The notes below the pieces were generated by a model that was not told the origin of the DNA, did not search any database, and saw only the letters and a list, made by a program, of their open reading frames with translations. DNA of 42,695 nt, from positions 1-42,695 of IMG/VR virus record IMGVR_UViG_3300035663_000027. One strand, 5' to 3'. The position numbers were made by a program, and so were the translations under genes. This document shows, piece by piece, positions 31,672 through 39,929 of the stretch (within the stretch, counting starts at the first letter, position 1; every line of letters starts with the position of its first letter). The DNA comes from a virus.

Positions 31672-33427
31672 TTTTCGCTTCGGATGCGAGCGGGACCCGG
31701 AGTTTGTAGTACTCACCGGCTTGGACGATTGACCATTCAAGTTGGAATTTGGAGTCATTGACGAGGTGCGGTTGAACAGCAAGCTGTATTTCATCGTGGA
31801 TCCAGCCGAGCCATTGGAAATCAATGTCCCATTTGTAGGCAAGTTGATGTACGAATTGTTGGTAAGCAATAACGTTCCATCTCTTGCAAACAATAGCTCC
31901 AGCTGATTGAAGCAGGTAATTTAGTGCGGCGTGTTTCTTGCCTTGAAGTCGAATAGGACGACCATCAAGACCTTTTAACACATCAGACTCTGCCCTTTTG
32001 TTTACTGCCTTGAGTAGTTCATCAAGACCAGGAATAGCCTCAAGAAACTTCTTGCGGATGTCTTTGCCAAGAGCAACAGCTTTTCTATCATCCAAGCTTT
32101 TATCCAACGAGGCCCCAATCTTGCGGTCGGAAGCACCGTAGATGAAGGCATAGGTTAGTGTCTTGACATCCTTCCTAGAACAGCCAACCCGATCAGCATT
32201 CTGTTGATGAATGTCACCATTAACAACAACATCTGCAAAGGCTCCACCATCGTAGAAAGCCAAGTAATGCCCCAGCATCCGAAGCTCCAGGCCTGATGCG
32301 TCAGCACCAACCTGAATCATTCCCTTGCCAGGACCGAACAGCTCACGACAACGAGGGTCCGAAGAAGTTTGGCCAAGGTTGGGACGGCTGTGAGCATTAC
32401 GCCCAGTGTTCGTGGCCAGCTGGCAGGTGTGGTGGATACGACCATTCTGGGTGACGGTCTTGAGCCATGCGTTAGCGCCATCGCTGAGCTGTCCCAAGGC
32501 CTTCTGTAGCTCCAGGATGCGGCCAAAGGTCTCAGCCTCCTCGGTGCCAATCGACTGAAGAATGCCTTCATCAATCTTTGGGCGGCCCGTGTCGGTGAAC
32601 ACCTCAGGTTTCCAGTCCCTCCAGGTCATAAAGGCCCAGCCAATGTGGTCCCTGCTGGTGGGGTTGAACTCCTTAAGTTTGGTAAACGGTGCGTCTTTGA
32701 TGTACCCACGAGTGGAGTTGGGACGCTTTGGTGTCATCTGCCCACCGTCAACATACGGAAACGTTGCCCGCATCTTGTCGGCCAGCTGGTCCATCTCTGT
32801 TCTGAGAGTGGATTCCAGTTGCTGGGCTTTCTTTACATCAAAGGGCCAGCCAGAGGACTCTTGAAGAGCCATGATCTTTGCCACATCGTGTTCCAGTCGG
32901 ATTGAATCGTCGAACTTGATCAGCTTGTCGCCAAACAATTCGAACAAGGTCATGCCGACGTGGACATCCTGTTCACAGTAGTCCTCCATTTCCTGTGACC
33001 AATCAGACCAGTCGGTGGTCTTACCGAACTCGCCCTTGTAGTCACCAAGACGGTAGCCCCAGGCTTCCAATGAATGGCGACCATAGAGCTTACCAGGCAT
33101 CCCAATGGGCTTCTTGCGATAGTCCCGCTGGAGAATGTCAGGAAAGAACATACGGCTCAGGATAAGCGTATCGTATGTCTTGCCCTCTGGTTGGAAGAAA
33201 GGGTAGATGGAGGTGATTACAGGAATATCAAACCCAACAATGTTGTGACCGACAAGTACATCGGCCTCAGCAAGTAGGTTGATTCCTTCGGTGAGTGAAG
33301 CAGCGGTCCCAATATCGTTGAAGCGATAAACTTCTCCGGTATCGAGATCCTTGACTACCAAACAATGGACATGAGTTAGTCCTTGTCGTGGCAGTCCGTT
33401 GGTCTCAATGTCAAAGAGAAGTCTCAT
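31643..33427 (-). CDS. DNA polymerase (T7 gp5-like, family A)
   Basis: This 594-aa replicative polymerase has a 3'-5' exonuclease (D6-I-E8, GFDIP at 65-69, Y150/D154) and family A motifs: A at 374-384 (VGADASGLELR), B at 419-431 (KDVKTLTYAFIYG) and C at 543-547 (IHDEI). The residue equal to E. coli Phe762 is Tyr426, as in T7, a choice linked with fast lytic replication. It is 110 residues shorter than T7 gp5, and I see no insertion like the thioredoxin-binding loop, so host thioredoxin may not be used. Its start overlaps the zinc-ribbon gene as ATGA. Confidence 0.95.
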   Translation of the reverse strand: MRLLFDIETNGLPRQGLTHVHCLVVKDLDTGEVYRFNDIGTAASLTEGINLLAEADVLVGHNIVGFDIPVITSIYPFFQPEGKTYDTLILSRMFFPDILQRDYRKKPIGMPGKLYGRHSLEAWGYRLGDYKGEFGKTTDWSDWSQEMEDYCEQDVHVGMTLFELFGDKLIKFDDSIRLEHDVAKIMALQESSGWPFDVKKAQQLESTLRTEMDQLADKMRATFPYVDGGQMTPKRPNSTRGYIKDAPFTKLKEFNPTSRDHIGWAFMTWRDWKPEVFTDTGRPKIDEGILQSIGTEEAETFGRILELQKALGQLSDGANAWLKTVTQNGRIHHTCQLATNTGRNAHSRPNLGQTSSDPRCRELFGPGKGMIQVGADASGLELRMLGHYLAFYDGGAFADVVVNGDIHQQNADRVGCSRKDVKTLTYAFIYGASDRKIGASLDKSLDDRKAVALGKDIRKKFLEAIPGLDELLKAVNKRAESDVLKGLDGRPIRLQGKKHAALNYLLQSAGAIVCKRWNVIAYQQFVHQLAYKWDIDFQWLGWIHDEIQLAVQPHLVNDSKFQLEWSIVQAGEYYKLRVPLASEAKSGQSWADCH

Positions 33428-33594
33428 AGTCCCCAGTAGCCAGGCTCTTCGGTTTCCAGCTTGCGCTGGGTAATCGGATCAGGCGTGCCACATGCTTTGC
33501 AGAAATAACCACTCGGGTCCATCTCTGAAAAGAAAAAGGCGTCAGAGCCGCAGGCACATACAACACGGTCGTGATCAGAAATCGGTGTAGTCAT
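33424..33594 (-). CDS. 56-aa zinc-ribbon protein between primase-helicase and polymerase
   Basis: A 56-aa frame starts at ATG 33594 and ends in TGA overlapping the polymerase start (ATGA). Its start overlaps the end of the primase-helicase gene by 20 bases. It has C13-x-C15 (VCACGS) and C32-x2-C35 (YFCKACGT), a four-Cys zinc ribbon, and the tail LETEEPGYWGL. Complete packing between two replisome genes with overlaps on both sides suggests a real gene. It may be a small replisome or transcription cofactor. The motif resembles zinc-ribbon domains of primases, but this is separate from the primase ribbon. Function is inferred only from context. Confidence 0.75.
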   Translation of the reverse strand: MTTPISDHDRVVCACGSDAFFFSEMDPSGYFCKACGTPDPITQRKLETEEPGYWGL

Positions 33595-35179
33595 CGGAGG
33601 CTGTGGGTGAACTTGTTGTTTCGAAGGAGACAGTAAGATCCTCCTTCATGCGTCCTGTTTCACTATCAAAGACGATAGTACCAGCAGGACCAGTCTTACC
33701 GTTGAAACGGTTCTTCAGTACTCGGATGTTGGCGTTGTTTTTCCCGGAAGATAGATCTCTTTCCAGGGCCACCACGAGGTCGCTTAGTTGAACAATGGCG
33801 TGTGAGCCGCGAAGTTGTCCAAGACTAACCTTGGCACCGTCCTCATGCCCCTTGCCATCACTAGGACGCTTGAGGTGGCTGATGAGAATCAGACCAATGC
33901 CAGTCTCCTCAACAAAGGATCGCAGCTTGGTCATGGTCACGTCGATCAGTTTCCGCTCGTCGTGGGATTCGTTCCCAGACATGAGGATGGAGAGGTGGTC
34001 GAGGATGACCCAGTTGACGCCCTTGACAACCATAAACCGGATGTCACTAAGGATGGCCTCAGGATCCACGGATCCAAATCCGTCCCGCAGAAATACTTGT
34101 CCAGTGCCGAGTGAAGCTTCGAATGCCTCTCGGAGGACATCTTGGGCCAGGTCATTGTTTAGGTGCAGTGGTTTGTTGGCCTTGACGGACATGAGCCGCA
34201 GCGCAGTGCGTTGTAGCCCCTCCTCCAAGGCGATGTAGCCTATGTTTTGACCCTGATCCACCAGCGATTGAGCAACCTCACCACAAAAGGTGCTTTTGCC
34301 CACGCCCGAACCGGCGGTTACGGTAACAAGTTCGCCCTTTCTGAGACCGCCAGTAAGTGAATCAAGGCTATTAAAAGGCCAGTCAGCATCCCGACCACGA
34401 AGAGGGCGAATGGCCAGATCGAAGAGGTCTCGTCCGTCGATGACGGTTTTTGGTGAGTAGGGCTTTCGATTCCAGAACGCTTGTCTGATAGCATCAGCAT
34501 CTTTGGCAATGATAGCTTCGTTGGCATCCTTGTAACCAGCAAGTCTTGCAATGAAAACTTTATCTGGTTTGAATAGACTCGCACAGTCTTGTGCTGCTTG
34601 GATACCAACATCGTCTCCATCAAACATCAAAATAACTTCGTCGAAGCTGTTGATGTATTTGAATTGGTGTTGGAGACTTTTCTTGGCCGCTGCTGCTCCG
34701 TTGTCGAGGCTAACAACAGGCCAGTTGGGGCGGGCCTGCCAGACGCTCAAGGCATCAATTTCACCCTCGACGACGACAACAGACTTGCCGTTGCCGAAGA
34801 GTTGTTGGCCAAAAAGCGTGTGATCTTCGTTCTTGCCAGACCATTTGAAGTTCTTGTCCGCATCACGACTCTTGAACGCAACGAGCTGACCAGCACTGTT
34901 GTAGTACGGGAACTTAAGTGTTTTTGTTTCGTGGTCGTAGCGGACGTTGAACTTCTTACATGTGTCCTCAAGAATGCCTCTGCCTTTTAAGGGTACGATG
35001 TCCCCAGTGAAGTCCATGCGGTAATGAGGCTTGTGAACAATGATTGGATCTCCGTCGCCGTGTTCATAGTGCCGACAAGAAAAGCAATGCCCATGCCCAT
35101 CGGTATAACGAGCTAGGGCATCACTACTGCCACACTTGGGGCACGGCTCATGCCTGACAAATTCGCTTTCTGAGTTCAT
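33575..35179 (-). CDS. Primase-helicase (T7 gp4-like)
   Basis: I use the ATG at 35179 (534 aa). The N-terminus has a zinc ribbon C13-x2-C16 and C32-x2-C35, followed by a TOPRIM primase domain with VVVVEGEIDALSVWQ and LMFDGDDVG. The C-terminal RecA-like helicase has a Walker A (TAGSGVGKSTFCG), Walker B (VNWVILDHLSIL) and the LISHLKRP/RGSHAIVQLSD blocks of DnaB-type helicases. It unwinds DNA as a hexamer and makes primers at the fork. T7 gp4 is 566 aa. It overlaps the 64-aa gene at the front by 32 bases and the zinc-ribbon gene at the end by 20. Confidence 0.95.
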   Translation of the reverse strand: MNSESEFVRHEPCPKCGSSDALARYTDGHGHCFSCRHYEHGDGDPIIVHKPHYRMDFTGDIVPLKGRGILEDTCKKFNVRYDHETKTLKFPYYNSAGQLVAFKSRDADKNFKWSGKNEDHTLFGQQLFGNGKSVVVVEGEIDALSVWQARPNWPVVSLDNGAAAAKKSLQHQFKYINSFDEVILMFDGDDVGIQAAQDCASLFKPDKVFIARLAGYKDANEAIIAKDADAIRQAFWNRKPYSPKTVIDGRDLFDLAIRPLRGRDADWPFNSLDSLTGGLRKGELVTVTAGSGVGKSTFCGEVAQSLVDQGQNIGYIALEEGLQRTALRLMSVKANKPLHLNNDLAQDVLREAFEASLGTGQVFLRDGFGSVDPEAILSDIRFMVVKGVNWVILDHLSILMSGNESHDERKLIDVTMTKLRSFVEETGIGLILISHLKRPSDGKGHEDGAKVSLGQLRGSHAIVQLSDLVVALERDLSSGKNNANIRVLKNRFNGKTGPAGTIVFDSETGRMKEDLTVSFETTSSPTASDDYTDF

Positions 35180-35342
35180 CAAGAATGCCTTTGTACTGAT
35201 CAAGTTCTTTTTCGTGATAGCTTATCCAGCCATCAAGAGCTGCAACAAAGGCTTCAGCAACCTCAGTTGAAGTTATTTGATCGGGTTGGCATTCGGCAAA
35301 CACATCAGCAAAGTAATCTTCAATCCGTTGTTGAATGTCCAT
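35148..35342 (-). CDS. 64-aa acidic hypothetical protein
   Basis: The ATG at 35342 gives MDIQQRIEDYFADVFAECQP, followed by TEVAEAFVAALDGWISYHEK, with a Lys/Asp-rich C-terminal helix (ELDQYKGILDELRKRI). It is all-helical and acidic. It overlaps endonuclease I by 23 bases and the primase-helicase by 32 bases, so all three are read from one message. The overlaps and the coding-like composition support a real gene. Family and role are unknown. Confidence 0.65.
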   Translation of the reverse strand: MDIQQRIEDYFADVFAECQPDQITSTEVAEAFVAALDGWISYHEKELDQYKGILDELRKRICQA

Positions 35343-35694
35343 CGAACCAGGTTAGTGGAATGTCGTTGTAAATGGCCCAGAGGAATCCGTTCTTCTCTGC
35401 CCACATAGCATACGTTGTCTTAGATTTCTTAGACAGCGTATTGTATGGAGCTTGAAAGACAAGACGAATGTCCAGCTCAGGATGTTGCTTTTTAACGGCA
35501 AGCATCTTGCGACGGTCCTCTGGTTTGAAGTACCCCTTGGCCTCAAGGATGACGCCATTGGGTAGGATGAAATCTGGACTGTAAACGGCCTTGATGGTGT
35601 AGTCGAGCTTTAAGGTCTCGTATGCAAATGGAAGTTCATTGACCTCCATCCACCGGGCCAGCCGTTCTTCCAGGCGGGACCGGTACGCTGGCAT
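35320..35694 (-). CDS. Endonuclease I (T7 gp3-like Holliday junction resolvase)
   Basis: This 124-aa protein should cut branched DNA and help break down host DNA. It begins MPAYRSRLEERLARWMEVNE; E9 in SRLEE equals E20 of T7 endonuclease I. The nuclease core is YSPDFILPNGVILEAKGYF, with D41, E51 and K53 equal to T7 D55, E65 and K67. Length is near T7 gp3 (149 aa). The ATG shares one base with the SSB stop (TGATG). It also overlaps the 64-aa gene. Confidence 0.95.
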   Translation of the reverse strand: MPAYRSRLEERLARWMEVNELPFAYETLKLDYTIKAVYSPDFILPNGVILEAKGYFKPEDRRKMLAVKKQHPELDIRLVFQAPYNTLSKKSKTTYAMWAEKNGFLWAIYNDIPLTWFDGHSTTD

Positions 35695-36269
35695 CAGAAC
35701 GGAATGTCTTCGTCATCATAGCCAGGGCCATCCTCTACCTCTTGATCAGGCTTAAACGATGGAGCGCCTGTCTTGAAGCCATCCACAACACCAAACAATC
35801 CAGCCACGTCCTCAGTACTAAGGTCACCAGAATCAGACCCGCCAGCGCCGACAAGTTTGAGAACTTGAGCACCTTTGACTTTGAAACTGCAGCCGACCTT
35901 GGTTCCAAACACATAGGGCTTCAGGTCGATGATGAGGCGAACAACGGTGCCTTTCCAGACAGGAGTGTCGATGTCGACAGGAACCCCATCGGTATCGACC
36001 CAAGGGAACATAGGAGCCCCCTCCTCGCCGCCGTAGGACACCTTGACGAAGCCATCTTCCTGCCACTTGGGCAGTTCTTCGGTGCAACGCTTGCCTTGCA
36101 TCTTGTTCTTGCCCCAGGCAATACACTGCTCGTAGCAGGCATCAAACTTGGGCAGCTCTTCAGCAGGGATGCGGAAACCGATGGTGCAGTTATTGAATTT
36201 ACCGGAGGGCTTCAACGCATTGATGTAGCCTTCCAGCGAGGTGGTGATGATAAAGCGGTTTTCAGACAT
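35694..36269 (-). CDS. Single-stranded DNA-binding protein (T7 gp2.5-like)
   Basis: I use the ATG at 36269 (191 aa). The protein has an OB-fold type layout (TTSLEGYINALKPSGKFNNC, WKGTVVRLIIDLKPYVF, GCSFKVKGAQVLKLV) and a highly acidic tail ending DQEVEDGPGYDDEDIPF. The acidic tail with a C-terminal aromatic residue is the feature by which gp2.5 binds polymerase and helicase. Cyanophage gp2.5 homologues share the WQEDGFVKVSYGG block seen here. It overlaps the 60-aa acidic gene by eight bases and precedes endonuclease I as in T7. Confidence 0.9.
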   Translation of the reverse strand: MSENRFIITTSLEGYINALKPSGKFNNCTIGFRIPAEELPKFDACYEQCIAWGKNKMQGKRCTEELPKWQEDGFVKVSYGGEEGAPMFPWVDTDGVPVDIDTPVWKGTVVRLIIDLKPYVFGTKVGCSFKVKGAQVLKLVGAGGSDSGDLSTEDVAGLFGVVDGFKTGAPSFKPDQEVEDGPGYDDEDIPF

Positions 36270-36444
36270 TGAGGAGTTCGTCGATGGCGGCAATGGTGGC
36301 AATTTCTTCGTGCTCTTTGATCAGCTCAATGACATCTTCAATGCTGTCATCAAGGGTATCATCAAAGATACGATAAGCTTCAATAATATCTGCCGGATCT
36401 ACATCGTAGTATTCGGCAAAGTAAGCAAGAGAATCAACCGTCAT
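36262..36444 (-). CDS. 60-aa strongly acidic protein
   Basis: The ATG at 36444 gives a 60-aa protein with 18 Asp/Glu and two Lys/Arg: AYFAEYYDVDPADIIEAYRI then FDDTLDDSIEDVIELIKEHE. It looks like a short helical bundle with one acidic face. It overlaps the SSB start by eight bases and the preceding 84-aa gene by 11. Along with that gene it forms a pair of super-acidic proteins directly behind the RNA polymerase. Charge density is like DNA mimics or polymerase-binding inhibitors, but I see no homology to known ones. Confidence 0.7.
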   Translation of the reverse strand: MTVDSLAYFAEYYDVDPADIIEAYRIFDDTLDDSIEDVIELIKEHEEIATIAAIDELLNV

Positions 36445-36688
36445 TAGACTCCTCAGTCAGAAGGTCATAAACGTTGTCGTAGGCCTCAAGACAATCCACC
36501 GCATCACCACCTTGAAGGGCAGCGTTGAGGTAGGCGTATTGAGCACACTCTTCGACCAGGTAGTCAAAGAACTCAATGTCCAGATCAAAGGCCTCGACTT
36601 CGAGCAGATACTCGTCGTAAAGGTTTTCAAGAACAGACTCTCGCAAGCAGAAGTGCTCAGAGAGTGCGGCGTAGTCCGGTGCAGACAT
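36434..36688 (-). CDS. 84-aa super-acidic protein behind RNA polymerase
   Basis: The ATG at 36688 shares one base with the RNA polymerase stop (TGATG). The 84 residues hold 22 Asp/Glu, one Arg and no Lys, for example DEYLLEVEAFDLDIEFFDYL and ECAQYAYLNAALQGGDAVDC. Regular spacing of acidic and aromatic residues suggests a folded protein. In T7 the small proteins acting on host RNA polymerase and restriction enzymes (gp2, Ocr) are also small, and Ocr is very acidic. No sequence homology is evident. The coupling to the RNA polymerase gene suggests a role in the transcription switch or host defence block. Confidence 0.7.
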   Translation of the reverse strand: MSAPDYAALSEHFCLRESVLENLYDEYLLEVEAFDLDIEFFDYLVEECAQYAYLNAALQGGDAVDCLEAYDNVYDLLTEESNDG

Positions 36689-39024
36689 CAGCAGAAGAAG
36701 TAAGAGGATTCCTGAACATCGTTAATGTCCAAGGTGTTGATCATGACAGACTCATCAAACTCTACGCCCAGTTGCTCTGACCAGTTACGGAGAACAGGCT
36801 GTGAATAGATCTCGACAAACTTGTCACGGATAGCTGCGGCCAATTCATCCATGTCAGATGATCGACCCAGCACGCAGTCGTGGATAACGGTAAATGGTTT
36901 CTGCCATTCAGCAAAGACCAGGTGTAACAATGCGGCATCAAGGCTGTGGACAAAGTTAGGACTAGCAGCAGTCTTGGCTTTGTTTAGATCAATCGCTCGA
37001 TCTTCCCAAGGCTTCAACATCTGTGTGTCGATTCGTTGTCCCAGTAGCTTGGTCCTGATCCTTTCGACCTCTGTCCTTCGGTATTCCTGGTAGACAATGA
37101 AACCAGACGGGGTGACCCATCGAAGGTAGGGCTGACCACGTTTGACACATTCTCCAGCAACACTTTGGATGAAGGCCATAGAGGCACAGGGACCAGCAAA
37201 GACCTTCCTTACCGCATAGCGATAGACAGCTTTGACGATTGCTTGGAGTTCGCCTCTCTCCAGTTCGACACCTTTGAGTTCCTGACGGATGTAATCACGA
37301 GCACTGTTTTCGGTGACCCCATACGGTGTGGTCATCACAGTCCTCTTGGTTAACTTCCGTGTAATCAGGTGATGGAGGTGTTCGGGTAACTGTTCTTTGG
37401 CGACCTCTGCCACAATCGCATAGCCATCAGAAGGCTTCGGAGTCGGTACCACATTGACCATCTCAGCCGCTGTCCTGTCCAAAGCCATAGCAGAGAGATG
37501 CTGTAGGCCAGAGCAGGTGGCATCGACCGATACCGGTAGACCACTGGTTTGTTTTTCACCAGTAATCACGCAGAGATAGTACTCAATCGCTGCTGCTATG
37601 AAACACCAAGGTTCCTCAGCAGATGACCACTCAGAGATAGTTCCCTCAGGATCAGTAGCGACACGAGTCAAGAATTCATGGTTAGACAATACCCATTGCT
37701 GTCGCTCTTCCATCGGGGCTTTATCAAGACCCCAAGTCGTAGCAACCTGAAAGGCTAACCACCATTCCGACACATCAGCTTCCTCGTGGAAATAGATCAG
37801 ACTCTTGTCGAAGTCTGTTCCCTGGGGGCTGAGGCTTGTGGGAATTGGGTAGACCCTTCCACGGAAATCGAATGACCATGGCGTCCAGAAGACTTCACCC
37901 TTGTATTTGTTTGCCACATACAGAGCCTCTGTGGTTCTGTAGTTCTTCTGCGCCAGAGCAGAGTTCCTATCCTCAATCTCAGTACGAGCTTTGCGATAAG
38001 CAAGCTTGTCCTCATCAGAGGCGGTCTCCCATGGTTCTGGCTTTGGCGGAGGAGGTGTTGGTTCCTCGGCGCGGAACTTACCCACACTGATGCGGTGTTC
38101 CTGGCAGAAGTTGGCCAGTTCAAGGATCCGGTCGTTGATCCGATACGGGACCTTCTGGAGCCGGTTCAGCATGGCGAGTGCCGTGCTTCCCCGTAATAAT
38201 GCGTCCCTTCTCGAAACCCTAGTCCTGACAAGGCGAGTCAGCTTCCGAAGGTCGTTGGTCAAATAGCCTCCCGCAAAGTCATCAGACCAGTCGTTCGGCT
38301 CACACAACATGGGCCATAGACAGCCCGCAAAAGCCTCTGCCTGGGCCAGCAGGGCCTCTCTCGCCTTGATGAACTCCGGTTGGTACACCAGGTAGGTAAT
38401 GCGGCTGTTAGAGGACGTTGCAGACAGGCGTGTAGTCACCCATCCTGTGGCCGTAGCCAGCCGATCCAATAGCCATCCACCAACCAGGTGCCTAACGCTG
38501 GTACCCCAAGACAAGATCTCCACCTCGTTGCGCCTCATCACCGCTCGATACCGCTGGACCTTGTACCCATACCCTTTGTGGGCATGGATGTGGGCCTCTG
38601 CCTTATCAAACAGCTCGGGTTGTTCAGCAGCAAACCTATCAAGCATGATCTGGTGATACACCAAACTGCCGATGTGTGTTGTTGCCGCAGCGTAGGTCAG
38701 GCTCTCAATCCTCCGTACACCAAGGATGTCAAGGACGCCCTTTGCCGTAATGAGGGCAAGCACGCCTGGATCACAGTCCTTGATTGGAGCAACAGCCTGG
38801 GCCTTGTCGCTGGCCCACCCCTGAGACACACGATTGATCTTGTCAGCAATCTCCTTGGTAATCTTATTCAGCCCTTGATTGATAAACGCTGAACCATAAA
38901 CCGTAGCACTTGCATACATCCTATCCTCAGCGGTACGAGTACGTTCCCTGAGACGAGTAATGGCTTCAGTGCGTGCTTCGGTTTCTCGCTGAAACTGACG
39001 GGCGAGTTGTTCCGGTGTTGCCAT
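36688..39024 (-). CDS. Single-subunit DNA-dependent RNA polymerase (T7 gp1-like)
   Basis: This 778-aa enzyme transcribes middle and late phage genes. Catalytic residues are visible: D501 (DATCSGLQHL; T7 D537), K560 (KRTVMTTPYG; T7 K631), Y568 (T7 Y639) and H715-D716 (VIHDCV; T7 D812). The specificity loop reads GFIVYQEYRRTEVERIR; T7 N748 aligns with R657 while T7 R746 aligns with R655, so promoter choice should differ from T7 and T3. It is about 105 residues shorter than T7 gp1, mainly in the N-terminal half. Start and stop codons overlap the neighbours by one base each. A copy of the 20-nt repeat lies inside this gene. Confidence 0.95.
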   Translation of the reverse strand: MATPEQLARQFQRETEARTEAITRLRERTRTAEDRMYASATVYGSAFINQGLNKITKEIADKINRVSQGWASDKAQAVAPIKDCDPGVLALITAKGVLDILGVRRIESLTYAAATTHIGSLVYHQIMLDRFAAEQPELFDKAEAHIHAHKGYGYKVQRYRAVMRRNEVEILSWGTSVRHLVGGWLLDRLATATGWVTTRLSATSSNSRITYLVYQPEFIKAREALLAQAEAFAGCLWPMLCEPNDWSDDFAGGYLTNDLRKLTRLVRTRVSRRDALLRGSTALAMLNRLQKVPYRINDRILELANFCQEHRISVGKFRAEEPTPPPPKPEPWETASDEDKLAYRKARTEIEDRNSALAQKNYRTTEALYVANKYKGEVFWTPWSFDFRGRVYPIPTSLSPQGTDFDKSLIYFHEEADVSEWWLAFQVATTWGLDKAPMEERQQWVLSNHEFLTRVATDPEGTISEWSSAEEPWCFIAAAIEYYLCVITGEKQTSGLPVSVDATCSGLQHLSAMALDRTAAEMVNVVPTPKPSDGYAIVAEVAKEQLPEHLHHLITRKLTKRTVMTTPYGVTENSARDYIRQELKGVELERGELQAIVKAVYRYAVRKVFAGPCASMAFIQSVAGECVKRGQPYLRWVTPSGFIVYQEYRRTEVERIRTKLLGQRIDTQMLKPWEDRAIDLNKAKTAASPNFVHSLDAALLHLVFAEWQKPFTVIHDCVLGRSSDMDELAAAIRDKFVEIYSQPVLRNWSEQLGVEFDESVMINTLDINDVQESSYFFC
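38193..38212 (-). promoter_or_regulatory. Candidate phage promoter, copy 2, inside RNA polymerase gene
   Basis: The exact 20-mer GAGAAGGGACGCATTATTAC is read on the minus strand within the coding part for residues about 271-278 of the RNA polymerase. It is followed by GGGG, as T7-type start sites often are. If used, this promoter would transcribe the 3' two-thirds of the polymerase gene and the replication genes behind it. The other copy is at 2538-2557. Conservation at the nucleotide level within a coding region is what makes it stand out. Confidence 0.4.
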
Positions 39025-39329
39025 TAAATGTTGGAAAGGTTGTGGTTTACATCAAGCAGCTGGTTACATTTAGATGGCGTTGCCCGTTCTATTGCTTGCC
39101 TCCATAATGTACGCCCTGCCTCAGTCTCTGGTTGCGGATAAGCAATCTTAGACTCATCAAGGTAACGATAGAAATGGTAAACAGTAGTTGGGACGTTGTG
39201 GCCACGTTTGATGAAGCAGATGGGAATGGTGTGAAGCTCAAGCAATAGCCTGGCATCTTCGGCGGTGTTAGAAGTCGGCACCACCGATAAGAGCATTCCC
39301 AGTATCAGACTCAATGGAGTTGTGTTCAT
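39024..39329 (-). CDS. 101-aa hypothetical protein before RNA polymerase
   Basis: I use the ATG at 39329 (101 aa). The N-terminus TPLSLILGMLLSVVPTS is hydrophobic, like a short membrane or signal segment. The rest reads HTIPICFIKRGHNVPTTVYH and FYRYLDESKIAYPQPETEAG, with a basic end. Its stop overlaps the RNA polymerase start by one base (TAATG), so the two are translationally coupled. It overlaps the upstream 110-aa gene by 62 bases. No known family is recognised. Confidence 0.6.
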   Translation of the reverse strand: MNTTPLSLILGMLLSVVPTSNTAEDARLLLELHTIPICFIKRGHNVPTTVYHFYRYLDESKIAYPQPETEAGRTLWRQAIERATPSKCNQLLDVNHNLSNI

Positions 39330-39600
39330 TGCGGATAGCGTGGCGAGCACGGCGGATAACAATGATGTTGCTGATGATAGAGATTAAACTCTGAGTCATT
39401 TCGATCTCATCCTCGGATCCATCCAATCCAAGCTGGGCGTTGAGTAGCTTACTAGCGTCGTCGCCTTCAAGGTCTGGGTCGAGAATGTCGGCATGGGCAT
39501 TGCATCTGCCAACCAAGTCAGTACACCGATCAACAGCCATGTGCTGAAGCGTGTAAAGAAGATCATCATAGTCATCACTGTTTGGGATTGGGAAGGGCAT
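39268..39600 (-). CDS. 110-aa hypothetical early protein
   Basis: The ATG at 39600 gives 110 aa beginning MPFPIPNSDDYDDLLYTLQH; the frame continues upstream, but the extra part coincides with the overlapping 63-aa gene. It has HADILDPDLEGDDASKLLNA and a hydrophobic stretch SLISIISNIIVIRRARHAIR. Overlaps on both sides (25 and 62 bases) are typical for the compressed early region. It is acidic in the first half. Function is unknown; host-takeover roles are common for such genes. Confidence 0.6.
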   Translation of the reverse strand: MPFPIPNSDDYDDLLYTLQHMAVDRCTDLVGRCNAHADILDPDLEGDDASKLLNAQLGLDGSEDEIEMTQSLISIISNIIVIRRARHAIRNEHNSIESDTGNALIGGADF

Positions 39601-39766
39601 GACGCTGTGCTTTGTTGAAGGTGTTAATAGCCAAGAGAGTAGCCAGTTGTTTCTTACCGAGATAAGAATACTGAGTGATCTGGTTCTTCTTGGCCAGTCG
39701 ACGCAGCTGTCTCCAAGTAAGGATGTCCTCAAGGTGGGCAGCCAGTTGATCAATGGTGAAGGTCAT
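39575..39766 (-). CDS. 63-aa protein with SAP/HeH-like helix pair
   Basis: The ATG at 39766 gives a 63-aa basic protein: MTFTIDQLAAHLEDILTWRQ, LRRLAKKNQITQYSYLGKKQ and LATLLAINTFNKAQRH. The order "helix - LRxLAKKxxI..YSxLxKxxLxxLL - helix" resembles SAP/HeH/LEM-type helix-extension-helix DNA-binding domains. It may bind nucleic acid. It follows the 163-bp gap at 39767-39929, so it is the first gene after a possible promoter or processing site. It overlaps the 110-aa gene by 26 bases. The fold is inferred. Confidence 0.6.
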   Translation of the reverse strand: MTFTIDQLAAHLEDILTWRQLRRLAKKNQITQYSYLGKKQLATLLAINTFNKAQRHALPNPKQ

Positions 39767-39929
39767 CGCCACTGTGGTGTAAGTAGAACGTTGATTGAGT
39801 GATACTGAAACTCAGGAAACAATTCCAAAGCTGTAAGTATCGCCTCTGCCTTTGTATAGGCGTAGATACACACCTCTTTGCCACAACAAAAGACTGTGAA
39901 ACATTGGGGCGTGTACGATTTAGTCATGG

